Shown one piece after another: positions 25,950-34,895 of a stretch of 55,332 nucleotides of DNA. The stretch covers positions 1 through 55,332 of the forward strand of contig JASUSA010000014.1 of assembly GCA_030446305.1 (NCBI GenBank), given 5' to 3'. A program made the translations under genes and the position numbers. This DNA comes from Clostridiales bacterium. GTDB taxonomy: Bacteria > Bacillota > Clostridia > Peptostreptococcales > Acidaminobacteraceae. Position 1 is the first letter of the stretch, and every line of letters begins with the position of its first letter. The notes beneath the pieces are model-generated. The model made no database searches, was not told where the DNA came from, and saw only the letters and a list, made by a program, of their open reading frames with translations.

Positions 25950-27689
25950 ATGATCAAACAATTTTTTAGTTACTATAAGCCGCATCGTTTTCTATTTTTC
26001 ATGGACTTGTTCATCGCTTTTGTCATGGCGGTGATTGATCTGATTTTTCCCATGTTCTCGAGGCAGTTTATCAACGACTTTATACCAAATCAAAATATTC
26101 ATGCCATGATTGTCTTTTCAACAATTATTGTCATACTCTATGTGATAAAAATAGGCTGCAATTATTTTGTGGGCTATTACGGGCATGTGGTTGGTTCACG
26201 GATTGAGCACGATATGCGGAATGATCTGTTTAGACATTTGCAGAAACTCGAGTTTTCTTTTTTTGACAACCATAAGACGGGTCAATTGATGAACAGGCTG
26301 ACAGGTGATCTCAATGAAGTTTCGGAACTGGCGCATCATGGGCCTGAAGACCTTTTTATTTCAGTCATTATGCTAATTGGCAGTTTCTTTATATTGATGT
26401 CAATAAACTGGCAGCTCACGGTAATCGTCTTTGTCTTTGTCCTCTTAACCATTTATTTTTCAATTGTAATGCGCAAGCAGATGATGACGAGTTTTCGTAA
26501 ACTCAGACAGCGTCAGGCAGATATTAATGCACAGCTTGAGAGCAGTATTTCAGGTATTCGCCTTGCGAGGAGCTTTGCCAATGAAAACTATGAGAATGAA
26601 AAATTTTTAAGAACGAATCGCGCGCATCTTGAATCGCGAAAAGATGCTTTCCGCGCTATTGCCGTCTATACTTCCGGCAACAGCTTCTTTCTGGACATGA
26701 TGAGCTTGGCTTCAATGATCGCAGGCGGTGTTTTCGTCTTCAATGGTCAAATCGATTATGGTGATTTGGTGGCTTTTTTGCTTTACATTGCCTATTTTAC
26801 AAAGCCGATACGGGCACTGATACAATTGACGCAGCAGCTCCAGTCGGGGATGGCTGGCTTTGAACGCTTTGCAGAGACAATGGCTGTGGAACCGACCATT
26901 AAGGATGCATTTGATGCAAAGTCGCTTCAGGATGTCAATGGACATATACGATTTGAGAACGTTACATTTGCTTATACGCACGATGATGCCCCAGTTCTAA
27001 ATCGGTTTAATTTTGAAGTACCTGCGGGGAAAACGGTTGCCATGGTTGGGCCGTCAGGTGTGGGGAAAACGACAATTTCACAGCTGATTCCAAGGTATTA
27101 CGATGTGACCGACGGTGATATTTATATTGATAATCATCCGATAAAACATTTAAAGCTCTCATCGCTTCGAGAAAACATTGGCGTTGTGCAGCAGGATGTC
27201 TTTTTGTTCTATGGCACGATTAAGGATAATATTCTCTATGGCAGACCGGATGCAACCATGGATGAAGTCGTCGAAGCAGCAAAGGCGGCTTATATCCATG
27301 ATTTTATTATAGGTCTGGATGAAGGGTATGATTCGTTTGTAGGCGAACGAGGCGTCAAGCTTTCAGGCGGTCAAAAACAGCGCATTGCCATTGCACGTGT
27401 ATTTTTAAAGAATCCGGCGATCTTAATATTGGATGAAGCGACTTCTGCACTTGACAGTGAAAATGAATTCGCCATTCAAAAGTCAATCGAAGCACTTTCA
27501 AAAGATCGGACGACACTGGTCATTGCCCACAGGCTCTCAACGGTTATCAGTGCAGATGAAATTGTGGTGCTCACAGATCAGGGCATTGCTGAACGCGGCA
27601 GCCACGATAAACTGCTGAACGCGGACGGTTTATATGCAAAACTCTATAAAGCGCAGTTTAGAGGGTATATACCAGATGCACTTGCATAA
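25950..27689 (+). CDS. ABC exporter half-transporter (fused membrane and ATPase domains)
   Basis: A 579-residue type I exporter. Residues 1 to about 320 form six membrane helices (ABC transmembrane type 1), and the ATPase follows. Walker A is GPSGVGKTT with Lys373, the signature is LSGGQKQR, Walker B is ILILDEATSALD, and the switch His is in IAHRLS. It should act as a homodimer, or with a partner encoded elsewhere, exporting a lipid, peptide or drug; the substrate is unknown. The ATG at 25950 is chosen because AAAGGAGCACGC precedes it. The open frame runs much further upstream, but that part is antisense to the Nudix gene and is not protein-like. A -10 TATAAT lies at 25886-25891 with a weak -35. 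Confidence 0.92.
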   Translation: MIKQFFSYYKPHRFLFFMDLFIAFVMAVIDLIFPMFSRQFINDFIPNQNIHAMIVFSTIIVILYVIKIGCNYFVGYYGHVVGSRIEHDMRNDLFRHLQKLEFSFFDNHKTGQLMNRLTGDLNEVSELAHHGPEDLFISVIMLIGSFFILMSINWQLTVIVFVFVLLTIYFSIVMRKQMMTSFRKLRQRQADINAQLESSISGIRLARSFANENYENEKFLRTNRAHLESRKDAFRAIAVYTSGNSFFLDMMSLASMIAGGVFVFNGQIDYGDLVAFLLYIAYFTKPIRALIQLTQQLQSGMAGFERFAETMAVEPTIKDAFDAKSLQDVNGHIRFENVTFAYTHDDAPVLNRFNFEVPAGKTVAMVGPSGVGKTTISQLIPRYYDVTDGDIYIDNHPIKHLKLSSLRENIGVVQQDVFLFYGTIKDNILYGRPDATMDEVVEAAKAAYIHDFIIGLDEGYDSFVGERGVKLSGGQKQRIAIARVFLKNPAILILDEATSALDSENEFAIQKSIEALSKDRTTLVIAHRLSTVISADEIVVLTDQGIAERGSHDKLLNADGLYAKLYKAQFRGYIPDALA

Positions 27690-27770
27690 AGACGGTGACA
27701 GCAATGAGCCGAGAAACGCGTTGAAGCGCCGTTTTGAATAACGATGATAAAACAGCAGAATGGTAACAAA

Positions 27771-27817
27771 GATGTCACGAAAATGACATCAACAGATTTT
27801 CGTGAACACGCTATAAT
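27771..27817 (+). promoter_or_regulatory. Promoter with overlapping inverted repeat upstream of the YebE-like gene
   Basis: A perfect 7-bp inverted repeat, GATGTCA/TGACATC (27771-27777 with 27784-27790), abuts a -35-like TCAACA (27789-27794). The -10 TATAAT is at 27812-27817, 17 bp away. The repeat is a good candidate operator for an unknown regulator. Confidence 0.5.
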
Positions 27818-27841
27818 GAATTGAGTTTAACAGGAGGCAAC

Positions 27842-28351
27842 ATGATTTATTTATTCATTGTAATGTTCAAGATTGTCGAAGTGTCTATATCGACAGTGCG
27901 CATTGTTTTAATTACAAAAGGCGAGCGGAAAATTGGGGCGTTTATCGCTTTTTTTGAAGTATCACTCTGGGTGATACTCGTCAGTACCGTACTGAATAAT
28001 ATCACAGAAGACCCGCTGAAAATTATCGCTTATGCGCTGGGCTTCTCCATTGGTAATTTTCTGGGCAGTGTGCTGGAAGAGCGTATCGGCATTGGCATGT
28101 CTGAGATGACCGTTATTGTCAGAGAAGAACACGGTTTGCCTTTGGCCACACAATTGCGTGAAAAAGGTTACGCTGTAACGCTGATCCACGGCGAGGGCAA
28201 GAATCATCCGAGATTTGTACTGATGATGTTTGTACCACGCAAAAAAGTGAAAAGCTGTGTCGAACTGATTAAGGAGACACAGGAAAATGCCGTGATTACA
28301 GTATCGGATAAAAAACCGATTTACGGCGGTTTCGGCATGATTCGCAAATAG
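27842..28351 (+). CDS. UPF0316/YebE-type membrane protein (DUF2179-like)
   Basis: A 169-residue protein with three N-terminal hydrophobic helices (about 1-20, 33-53 and 58-78) and a soluble C-terminal domain. The start MIYLFIVMFKIVEVSI and the GFSIGNFLGSVLEE segment are typical of the UPF0316 (B. subtilis YebE) family, and the C-terminal half is a small alpha/beta DUF2179-like domain. Function in the family is unknown. The start is 27842, with GGAGGC 3 nt upstream; a further upstream in-frame TTG at 27821 is unlikely. An inverted repeat overlaps its promoter, so it appears to be regulated. Confidence 0.87.
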   Translation: MIYLFIVMFKIVEVSISTVRIVLITKGERKIGAFIAFFEVSLWVILVSTVLNNITEDPLKIIAYALGFSIGNFLGSVLEERIGIGMSEMTVIVREEHGLPLATQLREKGYAVTLIHGEGKNHPRFVLMMFVPRKKVKSCVELIKETQENAVITVSDKKPIYGGFGMIRK

Positions 28352-28491
28352 AGGACATGCTTATTCAACCCTTTATTTTCACAGTTTATTCATTTTTAAA
28401 AACATACAAAGTCAAGCCTTTTAGTTAATGCAAGTTTCTCATTTAAGAAAATTGCCTAAATTGCATTTTGAATTGCATTATTACTTTTAAT

Positions 28492-28530
28492 AAAAAATCA
28501 CTGTACGCAAAAACGTGCAGTGATTTTTTT
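28492..28530. terminator. Bidirectional terminator between the YebE-like and LysR genes
   Basis: A 15-bp stem (28493-28507 with 28514-28528, one G-T pair) is flanked by an A-run on the left and a T-run on the right, so it can stop transcripts from both converging genes. The rest of 28352-28650 contains only AT-rich sequence and the octamer array. Confidence 0.85.
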
Positions 28531-28584
28531 TAGCAAAATGCAGGGCGAAGATGCGTATTTTAATGTTACCACGGTATTGTATTA

Positions 28585-28632
28585 TCTTTATGTCTTTATG
28601 TCTTTATGTCTTTAGGTCTTTATGTCTTTTTA
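28585..28632. repeat. Octanucleotide tandem repeat TCTTTATG (six units)
   Basis: Six adjacent 8-bp units run from 28585 to 28632: four are TCTTTATG, one is TCTTTAGG and one is TCTTTTTA. The array lies 18 bp beyond the stop codon of the minus-strand LysR gene. It is a simple sequence repeat likely to change length by slippage; being outside coding sequence, its effect is uncertain. Confidence 0.85.
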
Positions 28633-28650
28633 CCTTTTTGCCTTTACATT

Positions 28651-29523
28651 TTATGAGGATGTGAGCAATTCAATAAAAGCGGTCATTAGAGGCGTCAGAT
28701 AGCGCTGCTCGTTGTAGACAATATAAATGCCTCTTGGAATAGGCGCGCTTGGCAGCGGTGCCTCAATGAGCTCGCCGCGATGGACTTCCTTTTCAATCGC
28801 TTTCTTTGAAAGAATGGCAACGCCAAGGCCTTGTATGGCCGCTTCTTTAATTGCTTCAGTAGCGCCGAGTTCCATGATGATATTGGGATGATAGCCAATA
28901 TGCTTTGCCCATTGATCTACCATTTGACGCGTTGTCGCTTTAGGACTGTGCAAAATAAGCCCCCATTTCCTAAGCGCTTCAAGATCCATTGGGCTTCCGT
29001 TAAACGAATTGGCATAGGCCAGGACGAGTTCATCCGACATTAACGGTCTCGCAACAAGCCCCTCGGGGAATTCAGGGCCATGAGAGACAATGGCGATGTC
29101 GATTTGATGATCGGCAAGTAAGTCCAGAATCTTTGGCGCCGTTTCAACGGCTAGGGACAGTGTGGCATGCGGCATCTGACGCTTAAAATAACCGAGGCGG
29201 GCAGGGAGCACATAAACGCCTGGAACTGAACTTGCGCCAAGTGACAGGTGACCGCGTTGAATGCTCTGAAACTCATTCATAACGCGTTTCGATTCCTCAT
29301 AGAGTTCCAAGATTTTCTTTGCATAAGCCGAAAGGGCGATGCCGGCCTGCGTCAGGTGAACGTGTCCATTGTAGTATTCAAAGAGGACGAGACCGTACGC
29401 TTCTTCCAGAGACTTCATATGAAAGGTAACCGTGGGCTGTTTGAGCGACAGCGCGTGTGCGACTTTCGAGACATTTTGATGTTGTGCCATGAGTACGAGA
29501 ATTTTTAACTTTTGAAGTGTCAT
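28651..29523 (-). CDS. LysR-family transcriptional regulator (CysL/CysB-like)
   Basis: A 290-residue LysR regulator. The helix-turn-helix reads QKLKILVLMAQHQNVSKVAH, then LKQPTVTFHMKSLEE, within the first 60 residues, and the effector-binding domain follows (about 90-285). The N-terminal pattern, in which the target helix has PTVTFHMK, is like the CysL/YwfK group. The gene is divergent from a ferric-iron-type ABC importer operon, and the intervening region holds a palindrome at 29631-29643, so it probably controls that operon and itself. The inducer is not evident. The length and the start at 29523 look normal, with a GGAGG-type site (ATGGAGGTTGT) upstream. Confidence 0.9.
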   Translation of the reverse strand: MTLQKLKILVLMAQHQNVSKVAHALSLKQPTVTFHMKSLEEAYGLVLFEYYNGHVHLTQAGIALSAYAKKILELYEESKRVMNEFQSIQRGHLSLGASSVPGVYVLPARLGYFKRQMPHATLSLAVETAPKILDLLADHQIDIAIVSHGPEFPEGLVARPLMSDELVLAYANSFNGSPMDLEALRKWGLILHSPKATTRQMVDQWAKHIGYHPNIIMELGATEAIKEAAIQGLGVAILSKKAIEKEVHRGELIEAPLPSAPIPRGIYIVYNEQRYLTPLMTAFIELLTSS

Positions 29524-29785
29524 ACAACCTCCATATAACTGCCGTAGATGAGCTGCAATTCATTTGAATTTATATTTTATATTTTTTAAAACGACCCTAT
29601 TGATTGTGCTCGTAATGGGTTACATGACAGCGCTAAATTAGCGATTTGGTATCAGTATAGAAAAAATCTTTTAAAATGCATAGATTTTAATAGATTATTT
29701 AACATGCAATTTACGTCAATTCAATCTTTGTCGAAATAAAAGCCGTTATGCTTGTAAAAACACGATAAAGGTGGCATATGACGGC
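29524..29785. promoter_or_regulatory. Divergent control region with a LysR-type palindrome
   Basis: The gap between the minus-strand LysR gene and the ABC importer operon contains a perfect palindrome CGCTAA-A-TTAGCG (29631-29643), a plausible LysR binding site, in very AT-rich sequence. No Fur-box-like sequence was obvious. Confidence 0.45.
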
Positions 29786-30757
29786 ATGAAAATCGTATTA
29801 AAGAATATCCAAAAAACTTATGGCGATAAAATCGCGGTTAATATTCCGGCGCTGCAGATAGAACATGCTCAGTTTACGACGCTGTTAGGCCCTTCTGGCT
29901 GTGGCAAGACAACACTGCTTCGCATGATAGCAGGTCTGGAAATGCCGGATTGCGGAGAAATAGTCATTGGTGAAACCTGTGTTTATGCAAGTGAGCAGAA
30001 TGTTTGGGTTCCGCCAGAAAATCGAAAACTCGGAATGGTATTTCAAGATTTTGCACTGTGGCCTCATATGACGGTGTATGAAAACGTTGCATTTGGTCTT
30101 CGTGCAACACGACGTTTTCACCAATTGGATGAAAGGGTCAGGCATGCGCTGCAAAGTGTAAGACTGGATGGGTACGAAAAACGCTATCCTCATCAGTTAT
30201 CCGGTGGTCAGCAACAACGCGTCGCGTTTGCCAGAGCACTGGCAGTTCAGTCTGAAGTCATTCTGCTGGATGAACCACTGAGCGCACTGGATGCCATTCT
30301 GAGGGATGAAATGAGGCTGGAACTAATGCAGCTGGTAAAATCAAATCATATGACGGCGCTTTTTGTAACACACGACCAGACGGAAGCCATGACAATGTCT
30401 GATTCAATTGTCGTTATGAATGATGGCAATGTTTTGCAGCAAGGGAAGCCGGAGACGATTTATCAGCGTCCTGCGCATACATTTGTTGGCTCGTTTATTG
30501 GTAAATCCAATTGGTTGGGGAATCGGCACCGCATGATTAGACCTGAGACAATTGCCTGGCAGCCAAAAGCGCATTTTGAAAACGTCAGCGGGACGGTTAC
30601 AAACGTTGCCTATACCGGTGATCGTTATGAAATTTATGTAGATGTCAAACCGTTTGGTCAGTGGCTTTGCTATCATGATGAACGCAAGACAATAGGCGAA
30701 ACGGTTCAGCTATATATACCAATGACACATGTTTATGAATTTAAAAAAGAGCAGTAG
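29786..30757 (+). CDS. Ferric-iron-type ABC importer ATPase (FbpC-like)
   Basis: A 323-residue ATPase of the FbpC/PotA group that energises solute uptake. Walker A is GPSGCGKTT (Lys41), the Q-loop region is MVFQDFALWPHMTV, the signature is LSGGQQQR, Walker B is VILLDEPLSALD, and the switch is VTHDQTEAM. A C-terminal TOBE-like extension (about 240-323) follows. The start at ATG 29786 is set by AAAGGTGG; an in-frame GTG at 29771 is possible. It is the first gene of an operon with a lipoprotein and a two-domain permease. The FbpC family suggests Fe3+, but related systems carry phosphonates or polyamines, so the substrate is inferred. Confidence 0.88.
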   Translation: MKIVLKNIQKTYGDKIAVNIPALQIEHAQFTTLLGPSGCGKTTLLRMIAGLEMPDCGEIVIGETCVYASEQNVWVPPENRKLGMVFQDFALWPHMTVYENVAFGLRATRRFHQLDERVRHALQSVRLDGYEKRYPHQLSGGQQQRVAFARALAVQSEVILLDEPLSALDAILRDEMRLELMQLVKSNHMTALFVTHDQTEAMTMSDSIVVMNDGNVLQQGKPETIYQRPAHTFVGSFIGKSNWLGNRHRMIRPETIAWQPKAHFENVSGTVTNVAYTGDRYEIYVDVKPFGQWLCYHDERKTIGETVQLYIPMTHVYEFKKEQ

Positions 30758-30778
30758 ACGGAAAAGGAGAGGGAAAGA

Positions 30779-31933
30779 ATGAAAGTTTTGTGGAAGCGGA
30801 TCGCAAAATCAATGGGGATTGTAGCCCTGTCGGCAGTTATGCTCACAGCATGCAGTGCAGCATCTGCACCAACCGATGAAAAGATTGCAGCAGCATCGGT
30901 TACAGAAGTGACGACTGAATCGGCAAAAGATGTGACAAGTGACTCAAAAAATGAAATGCAGAACGAAGCTGAAAATGAGACAGACGTAGCAAAAAATCAA
31001 TTGCCGGACACATCGGATGAAACGCATAAGCTCATTCTCTACTCAGCAGGACCTGGTGGACTCGCAGAGAATATTGTGGAAGGCTTTAAGGCGAAAACAG
31101 GAATTGAAGTTGAATTATATCAGGCGACAACGGGGAAAATTCTCGCCAGACTCGAAGCTGAAAAGGCAAATTCAATTGCAGACGTGGTGATCCTAGCTTC
31201 TTGGCCATCAGCGGCAGACTTAAAGGCGCAAGGCTTAACACAGGCCTATACACCTGAAAATGCAGATAAAATTGTTGATGGCTGGCGAGATTCAGAAGAT
31301 CATTACGTTGGCTACAGTGGATCTGCTTTAGGCATTACTTACAATACGCTGATGGTTAAACCATCAGATTTACCAAGTGATTGGGATGATTTTACACAGC
31401 CTGAGTGGCAAGATGTCGTCAATATTCCGGACCCGACTTCATCGGGCTCTGCAATGGATTTTATTTCTGGGTATATTAACAATTATGGCGATGAGGGGTG
31501 GACACTCTTCGAATCGCTGAAAGGCAATGGTCTTGAACTTGCAGGTGCGAATAAAGAAGCATTGGCGCCGGTAATTTCAGGCGCAAAAAATGCTGTTTTA
31601 GCAGGCGTGGATTACATGGCGTACAGCAGTAAAGCCAAAGGTGAACCTGTAGATATTATTTATCCAAAGAGTGGAACAGTGGTTAATCCAAGACCGGCGA
31701 TGATTTTAAATGAAGCGCATAATCTTAAAAATGCAAAGCTTTTCATGGATTATCTGCTTTCAGATGAAGCACAGGGAATGGTTGTAAAAGCCTATATACT
31801 ACCGGGCAGAACGGATATCGAAGTGACCAATCGCGCAGCACTGGATGAAATACCGTTGCTCAATTACGACTGGAACTGGATGACAGAACACACAGAAGAA
31901 ATCAATCAGCAATTCATGTCAATTTATCAATAA
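30779..31933 (+). CDS. ABC importer substrate-binding lipoprotein (ferric-iron type)
   Basis: A 384-residue extracellular solute-binding protein. The N-terminus has a lipoprotein signal with lipobox LTAC and Cys25, so it should be lipid-anchored to the outer face of the membrane. A low-complexity Ala/Thr/Glu linker (about 26-80) is followed by the binding domain, beginning HKLILYSAGPGGLAENIVEG, with segments typical of the AfuA/FbpA class (LYQATTGKILARLEAEKAN, VGYSGSALGITYNT). GAGAGGGAAAG lies upstream of the ATG. It follows the ATPase by 21 nt and precedes the permease. The tyrosine pair that binds iron in FbpA cannot be assigned with certainty by eye. Confidence 0.9.
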   Translation: MKVLWKRIAKSMGIVALSAVMLTACSAASAPTDEKIAAASVTEVTTESAKDVTSDSKNEMQNEAENETDVAKNQLPDTSDETHKLILYSAGPGGLAENIVEGFKAKTGIEVELYQATTGKILARLEAEKANSIADVVILASWPSAADLKAQGLTQAYTPENADKIVDGWRDSEDHYVGYSGSALGITYNTLMVKPSDLPSDWDDFTQPEWQDVVNIPDPTSSGSAMDFISGYINNYGDEGWTLFESLKGNGLELAGANKEALAPVISGAKNAVLAGVDYMAYSSKAKGEPVDIIYPKSGTVVNPRPAMILNEAHNLKNAKLFMDYLLSDEAQGMVVKAYILPGRTDIEVTNRAALDEIPLLNYDWNWMTEHTEEINQQFMSIYQ

Positions 31934-31951
31934 TGCCTCGAGGAGTCGACA

Positions 31952-33613
31952 TTGAGAAAATATTTTAAGGCAGATCCTGCTTCAGCGGGATCTGTCATCA
32001 TATTGGTTGGCTTAATTGCAAGCCCGCTTTTTTTGGTTTTTTTATACAGTGTGCATCCAAATGGCGAATTGGATCTTTTATATCCGCTGCGCGCCTTGCT
32101 GTCGCCTGCGCTGAGAAATGCATTTCTACATTCTGTCATGCTGGGAATCAGCGTCGTTATTTGTTCAACGGTTATTGCGGCCCCCATTGCTTTTCTAATG
32201 AGCAAGACGACATTTCAGTCGCATAAGTGGCTGGATGTCATCTTTTTAATCCCATTTATGACACCGCCTTATATCAGTTCAATGGGCTGGATGATGTTTA
32301 TGCAGAAACGCGGATTTCTGGAACAGCTATGTCCGGGACTAAGCGTGCTGACGAATGTATTTTTTAGTTATGGCGGCATGGTGCTTATCATGAGCCTACA
32401 CATTTTTCCGTTTATCTATTTAATGATGAAAAATACGCTATCGGCAGTGGGCAGTCAACTTGAAGAAGCAGCGACTATTTTTGGCGCCTCAGGATTTTAC
32501 CGGATGAAAAAAATCGTATTGCCATTGGTATTTTCCGGTTACTCGATGGGGGCATTGCTTGTTTTTATCAAAACAATTTCTGAATTCGGAACCCCAGCGA
32601 CAATGGGGCGAAAAATTGGGTATGCCGTTTTGACGACGGAGATTCACCGATACGTTTCGACATGGCCCATTAGCTTTGAAAAAGCGACGGCGCTGTCATC
32701 ACTCTTACTGGGAACTTGTCTGATTATCTGGTATATTCAGTCTGCATTTGCGCGTAAACGGCAATATAAGCTCATTGGTGGAAAAGGTCAAAAAGTGCAG
32801 CTCAAGCCAGTTCGCGGCATATGGGCGGTTATGAGCTGGGGGTATTTGATCCTCTTGCTCATGATGGCGATTGGCGTTCCTTATTTTTCAGTGATCGCGA
32901 CGTCCCTGATGAAACTTAGAGGTTATGGTCTTGCCTATGGTAATTTTACACTTGCGCATTATGCTGCCATTTTTGAAGCGGGTTCAGCGGGTCGAAAGGC
33001 ACTTGTAAACAGCCTTGTAACAGGTTTTGCCGCTGCAACAATTGCCATGTGCCTCGGAACGTGGCTGGCGATGCTTACCGTCATGTACTCAAAAAATAAA
33101 AATGTATCGCGGCTTATCGATATGATGAGTCTGCTGCCCAATACAGTACCTGCAATTGTTCTGACCATTGGGTTAATGTTGTTTTGGAATGCATCGTGGA
33201 TGCCGCTGCGCATCTATAATACGCCGTGGATTGTCATATTAACTTATGTTGTGCTTTTTTTGCCGTACACTGTACAATATGTCAAGGCAGACCTGATCCA
33301 GATTGATGCATCACTGCTACATGCCGGCAAAGTATTTGGCGGAAGACCATTCTACGTGTTCAGACGTATTTTATTGCCGTTGATGTTGCCCGGAATGCTG
33401 TCGGGATGGATGATGACGTTTACAATTTCCGTTAGGGAACTCGTGGCATCGCTGATGATCTTGCCACCGAATATGAAGACGACTGCAACCTATATTTTTT
33501 CAGAATTTGAGCAGGGTGATATTTCAAACGGCATGGCGATGGCGGTTGTATCGGTGGGTGTGACAACACTGGTTTTAATCATTATCAATCAGTTTAAGCA
33601 GGTGAAGGAGTGA
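31952..33613 (+). CDS. ABC importer permease with two fused membrane domains (FbpB-like)
   Basis: A 553-residue permease with about twelve hydrophobic helices in two homologous halves. Each half ends in an EAA-loop that docks the ATPase: one near residue 170 (LEEAATIFGASGFYR) and one near 450 (LLHAGKVFGGRPFYVF). This double permease is typical of Fe3+/FbpB transporters, in which one gene supplies the whole channel. The start appears to be TTG at 31952: GAGGAG lies at 31940-31945 with good spacing and the translated N-terminus is sensible, while no ATG fits. It lies between the lipoprotein gene and a metallo-beta-lactamase-fold gene, in one operon. Confidence 0.9.
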   Translation: MRKYFKADPASAGSVIILVGLIASPLFLVFLYSVHPNGELDLLYPLRALLSPALRNAFLHSVMLGISVVICSTVIAAPIAFLMSKTTFQSHKWLDVIFLIPFMTPPYISSMGWMMFMQKRGFLEQLCPGLSVLTNVFFSYGGMVLIMSLHIFPFIYLMMKNTLSAVGSQLEEAATIFGASGFYRMKKIVLPLVFSGYSMGALLVFIKTISEFGTPATMGRKIGYAVLTTEIHRYVSTWPISFEKATALSSLLLGTCLIIWYIQSAFARKRQYKLIGGKGQKVQLKPVRGIWAVMSWGYLILLLMMAIGVPYFSVIATSLMKLRGYGLAYGNFTLAHYAAIFEAGSAGRKALVNSLVTGFAAATIAMCLGTWLAMLTVMYSKNKNVSRLIDMMSLLPNTVPAIVLTIGLMLFWNASWMPLRIYNTPWIVILTYVVLFLPYTVQYVKADLIQIDASLLHAGKVFGGRPFYVFRRILLPLMLPGMLSGWMMTFTISVRELVASLMILPPNMKTTATYIFSEFEQGDISNGMAMAVVSVGVTTLVLIIINQFKQVKE

Positions 33614-33617
33614 TAAT

Positions 33618-34883
33618 GTGTTTGAAGTGAAAATATGGGGCGGTGCCGGAGAGTATGGCAGAGCTTGTTTTTATATTGAATCGCAAGGGGTTAAATGGCT
33701 TTTAGACTGCGGCATCATTAAACGAGGAAGCGGTGTGCTGCCAGAATTGGATGCGGAGGCTATCCGCAAACTCGATTATGTCTTTTTATCACATGTTCAC
33801 GAAGATCATTCACTCGCGCTGCCGCTTCTCTATAAAATGGGGTATCGCGGCGCCGTCTATACAACAGAAGAGACTTGTGCCGCATTGCCGCATTATTTCT
33901 CAAAATGGTTAAAATGGCTAAAAAGTCAGCAATTTCCGCTGCCGTATACAATGGCGGATGTTGACTGTATACGCTATGAACTGTTGTCAAATCCCATGAC
34001 TTGGACGGCAATTGGCGATCAGATGACCATGTGCTGGGGCAGGAGCGGACACGTAGCTGGAGGAATCTGGCTGATGTTTCGAAGCGCAGATAAAATCCTC
34101 TTTTATTCCGGCGATTACAGTGAAGAATCCGAGACGCTGGCCTTTGATGACCCCGCTAAAATGCTTAATGAAACAGACTGTGTTTCGCTGGGGATCGTCG
34201 ATGCAGCATATGGCATACAGAAAATGTCTCAAGAAGAGGGCATTACAAATCTCTTAAATGAAATCGATGTAAGGACGGCAAAAGGCGGTACCATTTTAAT
34301 GCCGGTTCCCATACAGGGGAGAGGTCAGGATTTGTTGATGATTTTGCAGGAGCATCGTTTTAAGGCCGAGACGATGCTCATTGTTGAAAAGCACCTCTAT
34401 GATGCGGCTGTTCCCGCACCTGAAACGGTATATTGGCGAAAACCGGATTATGCCAAGCGCTTTCATGCTGCAAAAGAGGTGAAGACACATGTGGTTTCAG
34501 ATGAAGCAACAAGGTGTCATGCTTTAAGACAAAGTGGCAGTATGGCTAAAATCATTATGCTTCCTGATGCGCTGTTACAATCACAAACCGCGCAGTGGTA
34601 TTGCGAGCAGCTGCAAAGTGCAAGTGAAAAGGTAATCTTGCTTACCGGCTACCAAGCAGAGGAACGTTTGGCTCATACGGCACAGTTAATGAAAAATACG
34701 GGCTTTGTCATGATGTCGACATATTATAAAGTACATCAGAATGTCAATGATGCAGAACGTTTGATTCATCGCCTTCGTATACGTCAGACCATTCTCTTTC
34801 ACTCAGAAGCAATGGCGGTAACGGCAATGCAGCTGCATTTAGCGGCAAATGGCTATACTGGCGCAGACATTTTACTGCCATAA
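33618..34883 (+). CDS. Metallo-beta-lactamase-fold hydrolase (beta-CASP-like)
   Basis: A 421-residue MBL-fold protein. Zinc motifs are visible: HxHxDH at His59, His61, Asp63 and His64 (SHVHEDHS), SGHVAGG with His145, and YSGDYS with Asp166. The C-terminal half resembles the beta-CASP arrangement of nucleases such as the YSH1/Int9-like group (GTILMPVPIQGRGQDLL, and HSEAMAVTAMQ near the C-terminus). It may act on RNA, but the substrate cannot be inferred. The start is GTG 33618, after GAAGGAG at 33604-33610. The gene begins 4 nt after the permease stop, so it belongs to the importer operon, an unexpected partner. It ends 12 nt before the converging ABC-2 permease. Confidence 0.8.
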   Translation: MFEVKIWGGAGEYGRACFYIESQGVKWLLDCGIIKRGSGVLPELDAEAIRKLDYVFLSHVHEDHSLALPLLYKMGYRGAVYTTEETCAALPHYFSKWLKWLKSQQFPLPYTMADVDCIRYELLSNPMTWTAIGDQMTMCWGRSGHVAGGIWLMFRSADKILFYSGDYSEESETLAFDDPAKMLNETDCVSLGIVDAAYGIQKMSQEEGITNLLNEIDVRTAKGGTILMPVPIQGRGQDLLMILQEHRFKAETMLIVEKHLYDAAVPAPETVYWRKPDYAKRFHAAKEVKTHVVSDEATRCHALRQSGSMAKIIMLPDALLQSQTAQWYCEQLQSASEKVILLTGYQAEERLAHTAQLMKNTGFVMMSTYYKVHQNVNDAERLIHRLRIRQTILFHSEAMAVTAMQLHLAANGYTGADILLP

Positions 34884-34895
34884 AAACGATTGCGG

